Shown in pieces: positions 32,763 to 42,301 of a stretch of DNA of 64,000 nucleotides. Below the pieces are notes generated by a model. It worked only from the letters and a program-made list of their open reading frames with translations, searched no databases and had not been told where the DNA came from. Each line of letters begins with the position of its first letter. Positions within the stretch are counted from its first letter, which is position 1. The position numbers were made by a program, and so were the translations under genes. The stretch is from Psychroserpens ponticola (GTDB lineage Bacteria; Bacteroidota; Bacteroidia; Flavobacteriales; Flavobacteriaceae), in contig NZ_CP116221.1 in NCBI RefSeq assembly GCF_023556315.2, forward strand, positions 3,362,001 through 3,426,000, read 5' to 3'.

Positions 32763-35700
32763 TTAATTCAACTTATAGTAAACATCATCATTCTCTAGTT
32801 CTTGTAAAAGTTCTTGAGAAATCTTGACTTTTTGTTTTCTACTTGGTAAGTTCAATTTTATTTCCTCTTCATTATCGTAGATTACAAAATTAAGTGCATG
32901 ATTGCCTTCATGAATTCTAAACAACTCTTGAAGTTTTGTAATTCGTTGTTCTTTTAAGTCATTAATATTAAGCTGAATTGACAACTTCTTAGCATAAGTA
33001 TCCATGACATCATGTAGTAATTGAAAACTATTAAATTGCAATCTTGGATCACTCTTTTTACCTGTATCACGATTTACCCAACCTTCTCTAACATAAGACT
33101 TCACATAAACAAAACTATTCTTTACCAAGAAATGACGATACTTTAGATAGTCTTCTCCAAAAATTCTAAACTCGTAATTATCTGTATAATCTTCAACCAT
33201 AAATAGTGCCCAACCTTTACCTTGCTTGCTCACACGATGTTGCACATCTGTAACGACACCTCCAAAGGTTATTTCACGATTCACATAATTTTCCATTTCA
33301 TTAAAAAGTGCCAAACTACCATTACAAAATGTTTTCATCTCCACTTTAAAATCATCTAATGGATGTCCAGAAATATAAACACCTACAACTTCCTTTTCCT
33401 GAGCCAATTTTTCCATAGTTCCCCATTCTTCACAAGGTGGAACTATAGGCTCATCAATTTGAACTTCGCTAGTTGCTCCAAACAAACTGACTTGTGCTGA
33501 ATTTTCATTCTCTTGATGTTTTGCTCCATACTTAATCGCCTTTTCTAAGAAGGTAATTCCGTCACCATCATCATGAAAATATTGTGCACGATGCGCTTCT
33601 CCAAATCCATCAAAACCACCAGCTAAGGCTAAATTTTCAAAGGCTTTTTTATTTGCAGCACGAAGATCAATACGTTTTGATAAGTCAAAAATGGATTTAA
33701 AATGACCATCTTTTTTCCTGTTTTCAACAATGGTCATTACTGCACCATGACCAACACCTTTGATGGCTCCCATTCCGAAGCGAACAGCATAATCTTGATT
33801 TACCGAAAACTTATAATACGATTCATTAACATCTGGACCTAAAACATCCAATCGCATACGTTTGCATTCTTCCATAAAGAAGGTGACTTGCTTGATATCA
33901 TTCATATTATTAGACAATACAGCTGCCATATATTCTGCAGGATAATGTGCTTTTAAATAGGCTGTTTGATAAGCAATCCATGCATAACATGTAGAGTGCG
34001 ATTTATTAAAAGCATAACTCGCAAAGGCTTCCCAATCTTTCCAAACTTTTTCAAGAACCTTAGCATCATGACCTTTTGCACTTGCTTGCTCAATAAATTT
34101 TGGCTTCATTTTATCCAGAACCGCAATTTGCTTTTTACCCATCGCTTTACGAAGTACATCGGCTTCACCTTTGGTAAAATCAGCCAACTTTTGCGACAAG
34201 AGCATTACTTGCTCTTGGTAGACTGTAATTCCGTAAGTTTCTTTGAGGTATTCTTCCATTGCTGGCAAGTCATACTCAATGTCTTCATCACCATGTTTAC
34301 GTCTTGTAAAACTTGGAATATACTCCATAGGACCAGGACGATACAAAGCGTTCATAGCAATTAAATCTTCAAACACTGTAGGTTTTAATTCTTTTAAATG
34401 CTTTTGCATTCCAGGAGATTCATATTGGAACACACCAACCGTTTCACCTTTTTGGAATAACTCATAGGTTTTCTCATCATCTAACGGAAAACTATCAGGA
34501 TCTAATAAAATATCGTGTTTTGCTTTTACAATTTTAACCGTATCCTTGATTAATGTCAAGGTTTTCAGTCCTAAGAAATCCATTTTCAGTAAACCAGCAT
34601 CTTCAACCACAGAGTTATCAAACTGAGTGACGTATAAATCGGAATCTTTTGCCAATGCAACAGGAACAAATTTAGTAATATCATCTGGAGTAATAATCAC
34701 ACCACAAGCATGAATACCAGTATTTCTGACTGAACCTTCAAGCGATCTTGCAAGGTTTACTGTTTCAGCATCTAGACCTTCTCCATCTGCAATATTGAGT
34801 AACTCATTGACTTTTTCTAAATCTTCAGCTCTAAACTTCTTACCTAATTCTTTTTCATCAAGTCCAAAAATCTTATTCAGTTTGGACATCGTTGGAATCA
34901 ACTTCGCAATACGATCAGCTTCAAATAATGGCAAATCTAAAACTCTAGCAGTATCTCGAATAGATGACTTTGCGGCCATCGTTCCGTAAGTAATAATTTG
35001 TGCTACTTGACTGCTTCCATATTTTTCAATCACATAATCCATGACGCGACTTCGACCTTCATCATCAAAATCAATATCAATATCAGGCATACTTACACGA
35101 TCAGGATTTAAGAAGCGCTCAAAAAGCAAATCATACTTTAAAGGATCAATATTTGTAATCCAAAGACAATACGCGACGACAGATCCTGCAGCCGAACCAC
35201 GACCTGGACCAACCGAAACATCCATCTTTCTAGCTTCGCGAATAAAATCTTCAACAATTAAAAAGTAACCAGGATACCCTGTATTTTCAATAACGCTCAA
35301 CTCAAAATCGAGACGTTCTACAACCTCTTCAGAAAGGTCTTCACCATAACGCTTTTTTGCCCCTTGAAACGTTAAGTGTTTAAGGAATTTATTTTCACCT
35401 CGCTTTCCTCCATCTGCTATATCGGCATCATCTTTAAACTCCTCTGGAATATCAAACGCAGGCAATAATACATCACGAGCCAATTGGAAAGCTTCAACCT
35501 TATCTACAACCTCTTGAATATTTTTTATTGCCTCTGGAATATCTCGAAACAGAGCTTTCATCTCTTCCGAAGATTTGAAGTAATATTCTTGATTGGGCAA
35601 ACCAAAACGATAACCTCTTCCTCGACCAATTGGAGTGGCTTGTTTTTCCCCTTCTTTTACACACAATAAAATATCATGTGCATTTGCATCTTCTTGTTTA

Positions 35701-37151
35701 CAGTAATATGTATTATTAGTCGCAACTAACTTTACATCATGTTTTTTGGCCAGTTTTATTAAAACTGGGTTAACTCTATTTTCATCTTCTTGAGTATGTC
35801 GCATAAGCTCCACATACAAATCATCTCCAAATTCTTGTTTCCACCAAATTAAGGCTTCTTCAGCTTGATTTTCTCCAACATTTAATACTTTACTTGGCAC
35901 TTCTCCATACAAGTTTCCTGTTAAGCAAATAAGATCTTCTTTGTATTGTTGAATGAGTTTTTTATCAATTCGTGGCAAGTAGTAAAATCCGTCAACAAAG
36001 GCATGAGAAGATAACTTTGCCAAGTTATGGTAGCCCTTTTTATTTTTAGCAATTAATACAATTTGATAACCGTTATCTTTTCGAGTTTTATCTGAATGAT
36101 CTTCACACACAAAAAACTCACAACCAATAATAGGTTTCATTTCTTTTAAATCTGAAACTTCACCTTTCTCTTCAGCTTCAGCTACTTTAGTTTTTACAGA
36201 TTTATTATAATTATTGACCGCTTTTACAAAATGGAAAGCTCCCATCATATTAGCATGATCTGTCAACGCAACTGCAGGCATATTTTGTTCGGCAGCTACA
36301 GCGACTAAATCTGAAACACTAATAGTCGATTGTAATACTGAAAACTGAGAATGGTTATGAAGGTGTACAAAATCGACATCTGCTAGACCTGAAATATTCT
36401 GGCTTATTTCTGCTTCGGAAATATCTGAAGTTTGTGACTTTTGTAGTCTGTCATTAATTTTAGCACTTTCCTTTTTGAGGTTGATGTGCTTTAATCCAAT
36501 GAGTTGAATGGCTTGTGGATTATTCTCATTAAAATTCTGAAAATAATCAGGCTGAACATCTAACTGTTCCTTTGTATATTCTCCTAGACGAAGTAATTCA
36601 AAAAAGCAACGCGTTGTTGCCTCTACATCTGCAGTTGCATTGTGAGCTTCAGCAAAAGGCTTGTTGAATAAAAACTGATGCAACTCAGTTAAAGTCGGTA
36701 ATTTAAACTTTCCGTAACGACCTCCAGGAATTTGACAAAGTGATGCTGTGTGTTCTGTACACGTATCTAAAACAGGAAGCTCTTGAAGTTGATTTGCAGT
36801 CGCTGAACGTACAAATTCAGCTCCCATTATATTAAGGTCGAATTTCACATTCTGACCAACAACAAATTTTGTTTTAGACAATGCACTGTTGAATTTCTCA
36901 AGAACGTCCTGAAGAGAAACACCTTGCTCTTGAGCTAGCTCAGTCGAAATTCCGTGAATCTTTTCAGCGTCATAAGGAATATTAAATCCATCTGGTTGCA
37001 CTAAATAATCTTGATGATCAATACAGTTGCCCATTTCGTCATGGAGTTGCCAAGCAATTTGAATACATCTAGGCCAATTATCAACATCTGTAATTGGTGC
37101 ATCCCAACGCTTTGGTAATCCTGTAGTTTCGGTATCGAAGATTAAATACAT
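32763..37151 (-). CDS. dnaE: DNA polymerase III alpha subunit with fused N-terminal exonuclease
   Basis: Replicative DNA polymerase, 1462 residues. The first ~190 residues are a DEDDh 3'-5' exonuclease: FDTETTGLPKRW (ExoI), GQNVKFDLNIMGAEF (ExoII) and HNATADVEAT (ExoIII), the proofreading function held in a separate DnaQ in E. coli. The PHP domain follows (VHLHNHSQFSVLQ), then the polymerase core with VGPGRGSAAGS and the catalytic aspartates in MPDIDIDFDD, the beta-binding and HhH regions, and a C-terminal OB fold (ITFGGVVTDVQHRVS). The exonuclease fusion is usual in Bacteroidota. The gene appears monocistronic, with copy 3 of the hairpin repeat 49 bases past its stop. Confidence 0.97.
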   Translation of the reverse strand: MYLIFDTETTGLPKRWDAPITDVDNWPRCIQIAWQLHDEMGNCIDHQDYLVQPDGFNIPYDAEKIHGISTELAQEQGVSLQDVLEKFNSALSKTKFVVGQNVKFDLNIMGAEFVRSATANQLQELPVLDTCTEHTASLCQIPGGRYGKFKLPTLTELHQFLFNKPFAEAHNATADVEATTRCFFELLRLGEYTKEQLDVQPDYFQNFNENNPQAIQLIGLKHINLKKESAKINDRLQKSQTSDISEAEISQNISGLADVDFVHLHNHSQFSVLQSTISVSDLVAVAAEQNMPAVALTDHANMMGAFHFVKAVNNYNKSVKTKVAEAEEKGEVSDLKEMKPIIGCEFFVCEDHSDKTRKDNGYQIVLIAKNKKGYHNLAKLSSHAFVDGFYYLPRIDKKLIQQYKEDLICLTGNLYGEVPSKVLNVGENQAEEALIWWKQEFGDDLYVELMRHTQEDENRVNPVLIKLAKKHDVKLVATNNTYYCKQEDANAHDILLCVKEGEKQATPIGRGRGYRFGLPNQEYYFKSSEEMKALFRDIPEAIKNIQEVVDKVEAFQLARDVLLPAFDIPEEFKDDADIADGGKRGENKFLKHLTFQGAKKRYGEDLSEEVVERLDFELSVIENTGYPGYFLIVEDFIREARKMDVSVGPGRGSAAGSVVAYCLWITNIDPLKYDLLFERFLNPDRVSMPDIDIDFDDEGRSRVMDYVIEKYGSSQVAQIITYGTMAAKSSIRDTARVLDLPLFEADRIAKLIPTMSKLNKIFGLDEKELGKKFRAEDLEKVNELLNIADGEGLDAETVNLARSLEGSVRNTGIHACGVIITPDDITKFVPVALAKDSDLYVTQFDNSVVEDAGLLKMDFLGLKTLTLIKDTVKIVKAKHDILLDPDSFPLDDEKTYELFQKGETVGVFQYESPGMQKHLKELKPTVFEDLIAMNALYRPGPMEYIPSFTRRKHGDEDIEYDLPAMEEYLKETYGITVYQEQVMLLSQKLADFTKGEADVLRKAMGKKQIAVLDKMKPKFIEQASAKGHDAKVLEKVWKDWEAFASYAFNKSHSTCYAWIAYQTAYLKAHYPAEYMAAVLSNNMNDIKQVTFFMEECKRMRLDVLGPDVNESYYKFSVNQDYAVRFGMGAIKGVGHGAVMTIVENRKKDGHFKSIFDLSKRIDLRAANKKAFENLALAGGFDGFGEAHRAQYFHDDGDGITFLEKAIKYGAKHQENENSAQVSLFGATSEVQIDEPIVPPCEEWGTMEKLAQEKEVVGVYISGHPLDDFKVEMKTFCNGSLALFNEMENYVNREITFGGVVTDVQHRVSKQGKGWALFMVEDYTDNYEFRIFGEDYLKYRHFLVKNSFVYVKSYVREGWVNRDTGKKSDPRLQFNSFQLLHDVMDTYAKKLSIQLNINDLKEQRITKLQELFRIHEGNHALNFVIYDNEEEIKLNLPSRKQKVKISQELLQELENDDVYYKLN

Positions 37152-37264
37152 GTATTTTTATTTCAATTTAGATCTAAACTTTCCGAAGAAAAACTTGAAA
37201 AGTTAGTCCATAAAAATACAAAGAAACTCCACTTGGATAAAGGGAAAGTTATGAACAGTTTTAA

Positions 37265-37298
37265 ACAAAAAAGGTCAGCTTAAGAAAGCTGACCTTTT
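37265..37298 (-). terminator. Intrinsic terminator after the calcium-repeat lipoprotein
   Basis: AAGGTCAGCTT (37271-37281) pairs with AAGCTGACCTT (37286-37296) around a 4-base loop; the minus strand continues in a T run. It separates the lipoprotein gene from dnaE. Confidence 0.8.
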
Positions 37299-37318
37299 AT
37301 ATTATTCTATAAGAAAAT

Positions 37319-38737
37319 CTATATGTTATCTAAATAATCTGGAACACCATCCATATCAGTATCAACAGCATCATTAGGATCGCCATCCATATTAGGATCT
37401 GCATTTTCATTTGCAGTTAATAGTCCGTCACCATCATCATCATCATCTAAATAATCATCCTGACCATTTGCATCTGTATCTCCAAATCCAGTTTCATACA
37501 GCGTAAATATGCCATCGCCATCATCGTCGTTATCTAAGTAATTAGATATGCCATCGCCATCTGTATCACCAACTTCATTTTGTGTTAATATGCCATCACC
37601 ATCATCATCATTGTCTAAATAATCAACATCCATATCACCATCTGTATCTAATGGGTTTCCATCTACATCTTTAGCTTCGTCGATAGTTAAAATACCATCA
37701 CCATCGTCATCTTCGTCTAAATAATTAAAAATACCGTCGCCATCTGTATCATCGTCAAATACACCATCTCCATTAAAATCTTCAAAAATATTTGGCACAC
37801 CATCTCCATCATCATCTCCACAATTTAATTCATCCAATTCTAATTGTATACTTCCGTCTGGATCTCCACAAAAATCAATCTGTTCTTGCAAATACAATTG
37901 GTAATTTATGCATGCTAATATGTAATTTCCAATAGTAGCATTTTCTTCTTCGGCTTCTGCAGTATTTCTATTATCTTCTGCAATTTCACATGGAAAAACA
38001 CAACCATTCAAAGCATCTATTCTACTTTGTAAAGCTCCATCGATATCTCCACAATATGACCTTTGTGTTTCTAATGCTAAAGCTAGAATATTACAAGCAT
38101 TAATATAATCAGTGCTATTTATATACATTAATTCTGAAGCAGTAGTGCTATTAAAAGCAGCTTGAGCTAAATCCGTTTGTTCTTCTGCATCAATACATGT
38201 AAAAACTACAGAAGGAATATTTCCAGAAGTTAAAGGCACTCTATAAAATATACCACCATTAACAGGATCATCAGTAGGTGTATCGGGATTTTGATTTGTA
38301 ACACCTCCAAAATTCACCACTTTCAAACCAGTAGGATCAAAAGCATTAAATCTAAACGTACCTGTAAATGTCCTATTTGCAATCTTATCCAAATTAATTT
38401 CACCATATTCAGGATATAATGTTACACTTGGATCTGGTCTATTATTTGTTGAATACACGGTTCCATCTCCAGCTGTAAATCGCGCTTCCATTGAATCCAC
38501 ATCTCCTAAAGTATAAGTTCCTACTGCAACCGAAGGAATTCTAAGTTCTAAAGTCTCAACATTATTTCCTCCAGTGATCGTTAAATATCCATTGATATCT
38601 ATTGAAGCATTAAAATATTCAGCTCTCCAGAGCACATAATCTTTATTTCCCTGTATTGATGGTGAATTAAATTCAACCTCATCTCCACAACTTGCAAAGG
38701 TTAATATTGTTATGAGAAGTATAGATAGTCTTTTCAT
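37319..38737 (-). CDS. Lipoprotein with cysteine-repeat region and TSP3 calcium repeats
   Basis: A 472-residue predicted lipoprotein. I start at the ATG at 38737, because it begins the signal peptide MKRLSILLITILTFASC with a lipobox; the longer frame adds 25 implausible residues. An N-terminal ~150-residue beta domain resembles the DUF6252-type segment of similar proteins. Two tandem ~60-residue units each have four cysteines in the order C...AC...CGDxDG...LNxC (37819-38196). The last ~150 residues are TSP3-like Asp-rich calcium repeats (DDDGDGIL and variants, about ten). Surface display with calcium-stabilised stalk is inferred. Transcribed alone, closed by a terminator. Confidence 0.85.
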   Translation of the reverse strand: MKRLSILLITILTFASCGDEVEFNSPSIQGNKDYVLWRAEYFNASIDINGYLTITGGNNVETLELRIPSVAVGTYTLGDVDSMEARFTAGDGTVYSTNNRPDPSVTLYPEYGEINLDKIANRTFTGTFRFNAFDPTGLKVVNFGGVTNQNPDTPTDDPVNGGIFYRVPLTSGNIPSVVFTCIDAEEQTDLAQAAFNSTTASELMYINSTDYINACNILALALETQRSYCGDIDGALQSRIDALNGCVFPCEIAEDNRNTAEAEEENATIGNYILACINYQLYLQEQIDFCGDPDGSIQLELDELNCGDDDGDGVPNIFEDFNGDGVFDDDTDGDGIFNYLDEDDDGDGILTIDEAKDVDGNPLDTDGDMDVDYLDNDDDGDGILTQNEVGDTDGDGISNYLDNDDDGDGIFTLYETGFGDTDANGQDDYLDDDDDGDGLLTANENADPNMDGDPNDAVDTDMDGVPDYLDNI

Positions 38738-38876
38738 CGATTTTAATTTTTCTTCCTCTAAAATAAAAATGAGGCACATTTTTGGGTAAATATAACGTTT
38801 TAGAACTTCCAAAAGTATAATAAAATTTCAATATTACTTAATTTCAAATAAAATGTTCTAAATAAAATAATTGTAT

Positions 38877-38884
38877 TATCTTTG
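38877..38884 (+). promoter_or_regulatory. -7 promoter box of rpsP
   Basis: TATCTTTG fits TAnnTTTG, 47 bases before the rpsP start. Confidence 0.5.
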
Positions 38885-38931
38885 CGCTCTCATTAATAAT
38901 AGAGGTCGCGAACCTCACTAATTAATTAAAT

Positions 38932-39453
38932 ATGTCAGTTAAAATTAGATTACAAAGACACGGTAAAAAAGGAAAACCTTACTACTGGATCGTAGCAGCA
39001 GATGCAAGATCAAAAAGAGATGGTAAATACTTAGAAAAATTAGGTGCTTACAATCCAAACACGAATCCAGCAACTGTTGAATTAAACGTTGATGGTGCAG
39101 TACAATGGTTACAGAATGGTGCACAACCAACTGATACAGCCAGAGCAATTTTATCTTACAAAGGTGCGATGCTTAAAAATCACCTAGCTGGTGGTGTTGC
39201 AAAAGGTGCTTTAACTGAAGAGCAAGCTGAAGCTAAATTCAACGCTTGGTTAGATGAAAAAGCAACTAAAGTAATGGCTAAAGAAGCTGGTTTATCTGAA
39301 GCTCAAGCGAAAGCAAAAGCGGATGCATTAGCAGCTGAAAAAGCAGTTAATGAAGCAAGAATAGCAGCTGCAACTCCTATTGTTGAAGAAGAAGTAGCTG
39401 AAGAAGCAAAAGCTGAAGGTGAAGAAGTAACAGCTTCAAACGAAGAAGAATAG
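38932..39453 (+). CDS. rpsP: Ribosomal protein S16, with long C-terminal extension
   Basis: Small-subunit ribosomal protein. The first ~80 residues are the canonical S16 ([32 protein letters not shown]). The protein is 173 residues, about twice the E. coli length; the extra part is helical, Ala/Glu/Lys-rich and ends in a very acidic tail. Such extensions are common in Bacteroidota. It is followed by a strong terminator and then rimM, the S16-associated maturation factor, so the two may be partly co-transcribed. Confidence 0.97.
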   Translation: MSVKIRLQRHGKKGKPYYWIVAADARSKRDGKYLEKLGAYNPNTNPATVELNVDGAVQWLQNGAQPTDTARAILSYKGAMLKNHLAGGVAKGALTEEQAEAKFNAWLDEKATKVMAKEAGLSEAQAKAKADALAAEKAVNEARIAAATPIVEEEVAEEAKAEGEEVTASNEEE

Positions 39454-39474
39454 AAATTTATTTTTTATACTTTT

Positions 39475-39507
39475 AAACTCCGATACTATGTGTCGGAGTT
39501 TTTTTAT
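39475..39507 (+). terminator. Intrinsic terminator between rpsP and rimM
   Basis: AAACTCCGATAC (39475-39486) pairs with GTGTCGGAGTTT (39490-39501, one U-G pair) around a 3-base loop, followed by a T run. RimM expression would then depend on readthrough or an own promoter. Confidence 0.85.
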
Positions 39508-39526
39508 GAAATAAATCAATTATAGT

Positions 39527-40060
39527 ATGAATAAAAAAGATTGCTTCTTTCTTGGTAAAATTGTCAAAAAATACAGCTTTAAAGGTGAATTATTGGTCAA
39601 ATTAGACACTGACGACCCTCAGTTATATGAAAACATGGAATCTGTTTTTATAGAAGTGCGGAATAACCTTGTACCGTTTTTTATTGAATCATCCCAACTT
39701 CACAAATCTGAATTATTACGAATTAAATTTGAAGATGTAGATACTGAAGAAGATGCAGACGCTCTTATGAAAAGTGGATTGTATTTACCTCTTGAATTTT
39801 TACCAAAATTAGAGGATGATAAATTCTACTTTCATGAAATCATCGGTTTTAAAGTTGAAGATAAAAATTTTGGTTATGTAGGCATCATTACTTCGGTGAA
39901 TGACTCTACTGCGCAATCCTTATTCGAAATAGATAGAGAAGGTACAGAAATATTAATTCCAATGAATGATGAATTTATTTCTAAAGTTGATAAGATCAAT
40001 AAAACCATTTTTGTGGATACTCCTGAAGGTTTGATAGATTTGTATTTAGAAGAAGACTAG
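39527..40060 (+). CDS. rimM: RimM, 16S rRNA processing protein
   Basis: Ribosome maturation factor that binds S19 and helps 30S head assembly. The 177 residues contain the N-terminal barrel (LGKIVKKYSFKGELLVKLDT), and the C-terminal PRC barrel (YFHEIIGFKVEDKNFGYVG, ILIPMNDEFISKVDK). Length is normal. In most bacteria rpsP, rimM and trmD sit together; here trmD is absent and a tRNA methyltransferase of another kind follows. Separated from rpsP by a terminator. Confidence 0.95.
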   Translation: MNKKDCFFLGKIVKKYSFKGELLVKLDTDDPQLYENMESVFIEVRNNLVPFFIESSQLHKSELLRIKFEDVDTEEDADALMKSGLYLPLEFLPKLEDDKFYFHEIIGFKVEDKNFGYVGIITSVNDSTAQSLFEIDREGTEILIPMNDEFISKVDKINKTIFVDTPEGLIDLYLEED

Positions 40061-40069
40061 TTATTCTTC

Positions 40070-40130
40070 ATGCTAAATTCATTTCAGCATCACACATAAA
40101 ATAATGAGATCCTTAAAACAAATTCAGGAT
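40070..40130. repeat. Inverted pair of short palindromic repeats
   Basis: ATGCT...AGCAT (40070-40090) and ATCCT...AGGAT (40109-40130) are related 21-22-base hairpins in opposite orientation, with the third base pair switched from G-C to C-G. They fill the gap between rimM and the methyltransferase gene; the second ends at the ATG at 40129, which argues for the later start. Confidence 0.5.
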
Positions 40131-40140
40131 GACCAAACAG

Positions 40141-40854
40141 ATGAACAAACCTTTCCAATTCAAACAGTTCTCAGTCAACCAAAATCAATGTGCCATGAAA
40201 ATTGGTACTGATGGTGTATTATTGGGTTCTTGGACTTCAATTGAAACCAATCCATTTTCAGTATTAGATATTGGAGCTGGAACTGGAATTTTATCATTAA
40301 TGCTAGCACAACGAAGTCATGCTCAAGTTATAGAAGCCATAGAAATTGATGATTCAGCTTATGAGCAATGCGTAGACAACTTTGAACAATCCCCTTGGAA
40401 TGATCGACTGTTTTGTTATCATGCTTCACTTGAAGAATTTGCGGAAGAAATCGAAGATAAATACGACTTGATTATTTGCAATCCGCCTTTTTATGCTGAA
40501 GATTATAGAACCGAAAACTCACAACGTGATTTGGCTCGATTTCAAGATGCAATGCCTTTTGAGCATATACTAGAAAGTGTATTAACGTTACTTGATCAAG
40601 ATGGTATATTTTCTGTAGTTATTCCTTATTCAGAAGAAACAAAATTCATTGCATTAGCTTCAAAAATATCACTTTTCCCAAAGCGAATTACACAGGTAAA
40701 AGGTTCGCCTTCTTCAGAAACTAAACGCAGCCTTTTAGAGTTTTCATTTTTACAAACTAACACTGAAATTTCAGAATTGATTATTGAAACCTCACGTCAC
40801 AACTACACAGAAGATTACATCAATTTGACGAAGGATTTTTATTTGAAAATGTAG
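40141..40854 (+). CDS. tRNA1(Val) adenine(37)-N6-methyltransferase (TrmN6-like)
   Basis: SAM-dependent methyltransferase expected to form m6A37 in tRNA-Val. The 237 residues show FKQFSVNQNQCAMKIGTDG, the SAM loop LDIGAGTGILSLMLAQ and the catalytic NPPFY in LIICNPPFYAED. I start at 40141 because the earlier in-frame ATG (40129) forms the end of a palindromic repeat. It follows rimM by 80 bases on the same strand. The YfiC/TrmN6 family assignment is by motif and length. Confidence 0.9.
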   Translation: MNKPFQFKQFSVNQNQCAMKIGTDGVLLGSWTSIETNPFSVLDIGAGTGILSLMLAQRSHAQVIEAIEIDDSAYEQCVDNFEQSPWNDRLFCYHASLEEFAEEIEDKYDLIICNPPFYAEDYRTENSQRDLARFQDAMPFEHILESVLTLLDQDGIFSVVIPYSEETKFIALASKISLFPKRITQVKGSPSSETKRSLLEFSFLQTNTEISELIIETSRHNYTEDYINLTKDFYLKM

Positions 40855-40860
40855 TTTTAA

Positions 40861-40882
40861 GAAAACGTTTTCGTTATTTTTG
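40861..40882 (+). promoter_or_regulatory. Palindrome plus -7 box upstream of the acyl-CoA dehydrogenase
   Basis: GAAAACGTTTTC (40861-40872) is a perfect 12-base palindrome, three bases before TATTTTTG (40875-40882), which fits TAnnTTTG. A repressor on the palindrome would sit in the promoter spacer. The leader to 41011 would be ~120 bases. Confidence 0.45.
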
Positions 40883-40921
40883 ACACATAATGGTATTTTA
40901 AAAAACTAATTGACAATTTTA

Positions 40922-40936
40922 GTGTTATTGTAACAC
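40922..40936 (+). promoter_or_regulatory. Second palindrome in the acyl-CoA dehydrogenase leader
   Basis: GTGTTA-TTG-TAACAC is a perfect 15-base inverted repeat, downstream of the proposed start of transcription and 74 bases before the gene. An operator of a TetR- or GntR-like repressor is possible. Confidence 0.4.
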
Positions 40937-41010
40937 ATCTAAAAACATTTCATAATGACTTGAGCGTAAGCGACAGCATTTGATAGTTAAAAAATAATAA
41001 AACATAACAG

Positions 41011-42189
41011 ATGAAACCAGATTTATTCGAAGCACCAGATTATTACAATCTTGACGAATTACTTTCCGAAGAACATAAATTAGTGCGTGATGCAGCCAGA
41101 GATTGGGTAAAACGTGATGTTTCTCCAATTATTGAAGAGTATGCTCAAAAAGCAGAATTCCCAACACAGATTGTTAGTGGTTTAGCTGAAATAGGAGCTT
41201 TCGGACCTTATATTCCTGTTGAATATGGAGGTGCTGGATTGGACCAAATTTCTTACGGATTAATCATGCAAGAAATTGAACGTGGCGACTCAGGTGTTAG
41301 AAGTACAGCTTCAGTACAATCGTCTTTAGTCATGTATCCTATTTGGAAATATGGTAGCGAAGAACAACGTCAAAAATACTTACCAAAACTAGCTTCTGGA
41401 GAATGGATTGGTTCTTTTGGATTAACGGAACCTGATCATGGTTCTAATCCAGGAGGCATGGTAACCAACTTTAAAGATATGGGAGATCATTATCTTTTAA
41501 ATGGTGCTAAAATGTGGATTTCAAATTCACCTTTTTGTCAAGTCGCAGTGGTTTGGGCAAAAAATGAAGAAGGACGTATTCACGGACTAATTGTTGAACG
41601 TGGTATGGAAGGCTTCTCTACACCAGAAACACATAATAAATGGTCGCTTAGAGCTTCTGCTACAGGTGAGCTTATCTTTGATAATGTCAAAGTACCTAAA
41701 GAAAACTTATTACCAAACAAATCAGGTCTTGGAGCTCCTTTAGGTTGTTTAGATTCTGCACGTTTTGGTATTGCTTGGGGAGCGATTGGAGCTGCAATGG
41801 ATTGCTACGATACTGCTCTTAGATATAGTAAAGAACGTATGCAATTTGGAAAACCTATTGGACAATTTCAATTGCAACAAAAGAAATTAGCTGAGATGAT
41901 TACCGAAATTACCAAAGCTCAATTATTAGCGTGGAGACTTGGTGTAATGCGTGAAAATGGAACAGCAACCTCTGCTCAAATTTCAATGGCGAAACGAAAC
42001 AATGTCGATATGGCTTTAAAAATTGCTCGTGACTCAAGACAAATGCTAGGTGGTATGGGAATTTCTGGTGAATATTCAATCATGAGACATATGATGAACC
42101 TTGAAAGTGTAGTCACTTACGAAGGTACTCACGATATTCATTTATTGATTACTGGTTTAGATGTTACTGGCCTAAACGCCTTCAAATGA
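41011..42189 (+). CDS. Acyl-CoA dehydrogenase, glutaryl-CoA dehydrogenase type
   Basis: FAD-dependent dehydrogenase, 392 residues. Glutaryl-CoA dehydrogenases oxidise and decarboxylate glutaryl-CoA to crotonyl-CoA in lysine and tryptophan breakdown; this protein has their hallmarks: RSTASVQSSL (substrate-binding Arg), WIGSFGLTEPDHGSNPGGM, KMWISNSPF, and the catalytic base Glu in SVVTYEGTHDIH. The C-terminus is complete (GLNAFK). The gene is monocistronic, with a long leader holding two palindromes and a terminator directly after its stop. Substrate specificity is by resemblance. Confidence 0.9.
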   Translation: MKPDLFEAPDYYNLDELLSEEHKLVRDAARDWVKRDVSPIIEEYAQKAEFPTQIVSGLAEIGAFGPYIPVEYGGAGLDQISYGLIMQEIERGDSGVRSTASVQSSLVMYPIWKYGSEEQRQKYLPKLASGEWIGSFGLTEPDHGSNPGGMVTNFKDMGDHYLLNGAKMWISNSPFCQVAVVWAKNEEGRIHGLIVERGMEGFSTPETHNKWSLRASATGELIFDNVKVPKENLLPNKSGLGAPLGCLDSARFGIAWGAIGAAMDCYDTALRYSKERMQFGKPIGQFQLQQKKLAEMITEITKAQLLAWRLGVMRENGTATSAQISMAKRNNVDMALKIARDSRQMLGGMGISGEYSIMRHMMNLESVVTYEGTHDIHLLITGLDVTGLNAFK

Positions 42190-42205
42190 GCCTAAGGCTC
42201 TTTTT
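42188..42205 (+). terminator. Intrinsic terminator overlapping the dehydrogenase stop
   Basis: GAGCC (42188-42192) pairs with GGCTC (42196-42200) around TAA and is followed by five T residues. The stem begins within the stop codon. Confidence 0.65.
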
Positions 42206-42257
42206 GGTATCTCACTCAAACGAAATCGTTACAAGAGTTATTTAAACAAAAATCAAG

Positions 42258-42286
42258 AAATGCCTTTCTATAGAGAGGCATTTTTT
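42258..42286 (+). terminator. Second terminator before the phosphoesterase gene
   Basis: AAATGCCTTTC (42258-42268) pairs with GAGAGGCATTT (42273-42283, one wobble) around TATA, followed by T residues. It excludes the ATG at 42260 as the start of the next gene. Confidence 0.75.
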
Positions 42287-42301
42287 GTTTACATTTACTT
42301 C

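Noticed and set aside
37319-37800. Tandem DNA repeats as a mobile element
   Set aside because: The GAT/CAT-rich pattern is explained by Asp-rich calcium repeats of the lipoprotein.
42260-42301. Earlier start (ATG at 42260) for the metallophosphoesterase
   Set aside because: It lies inside a terminator stem and adds residues unlike the family.
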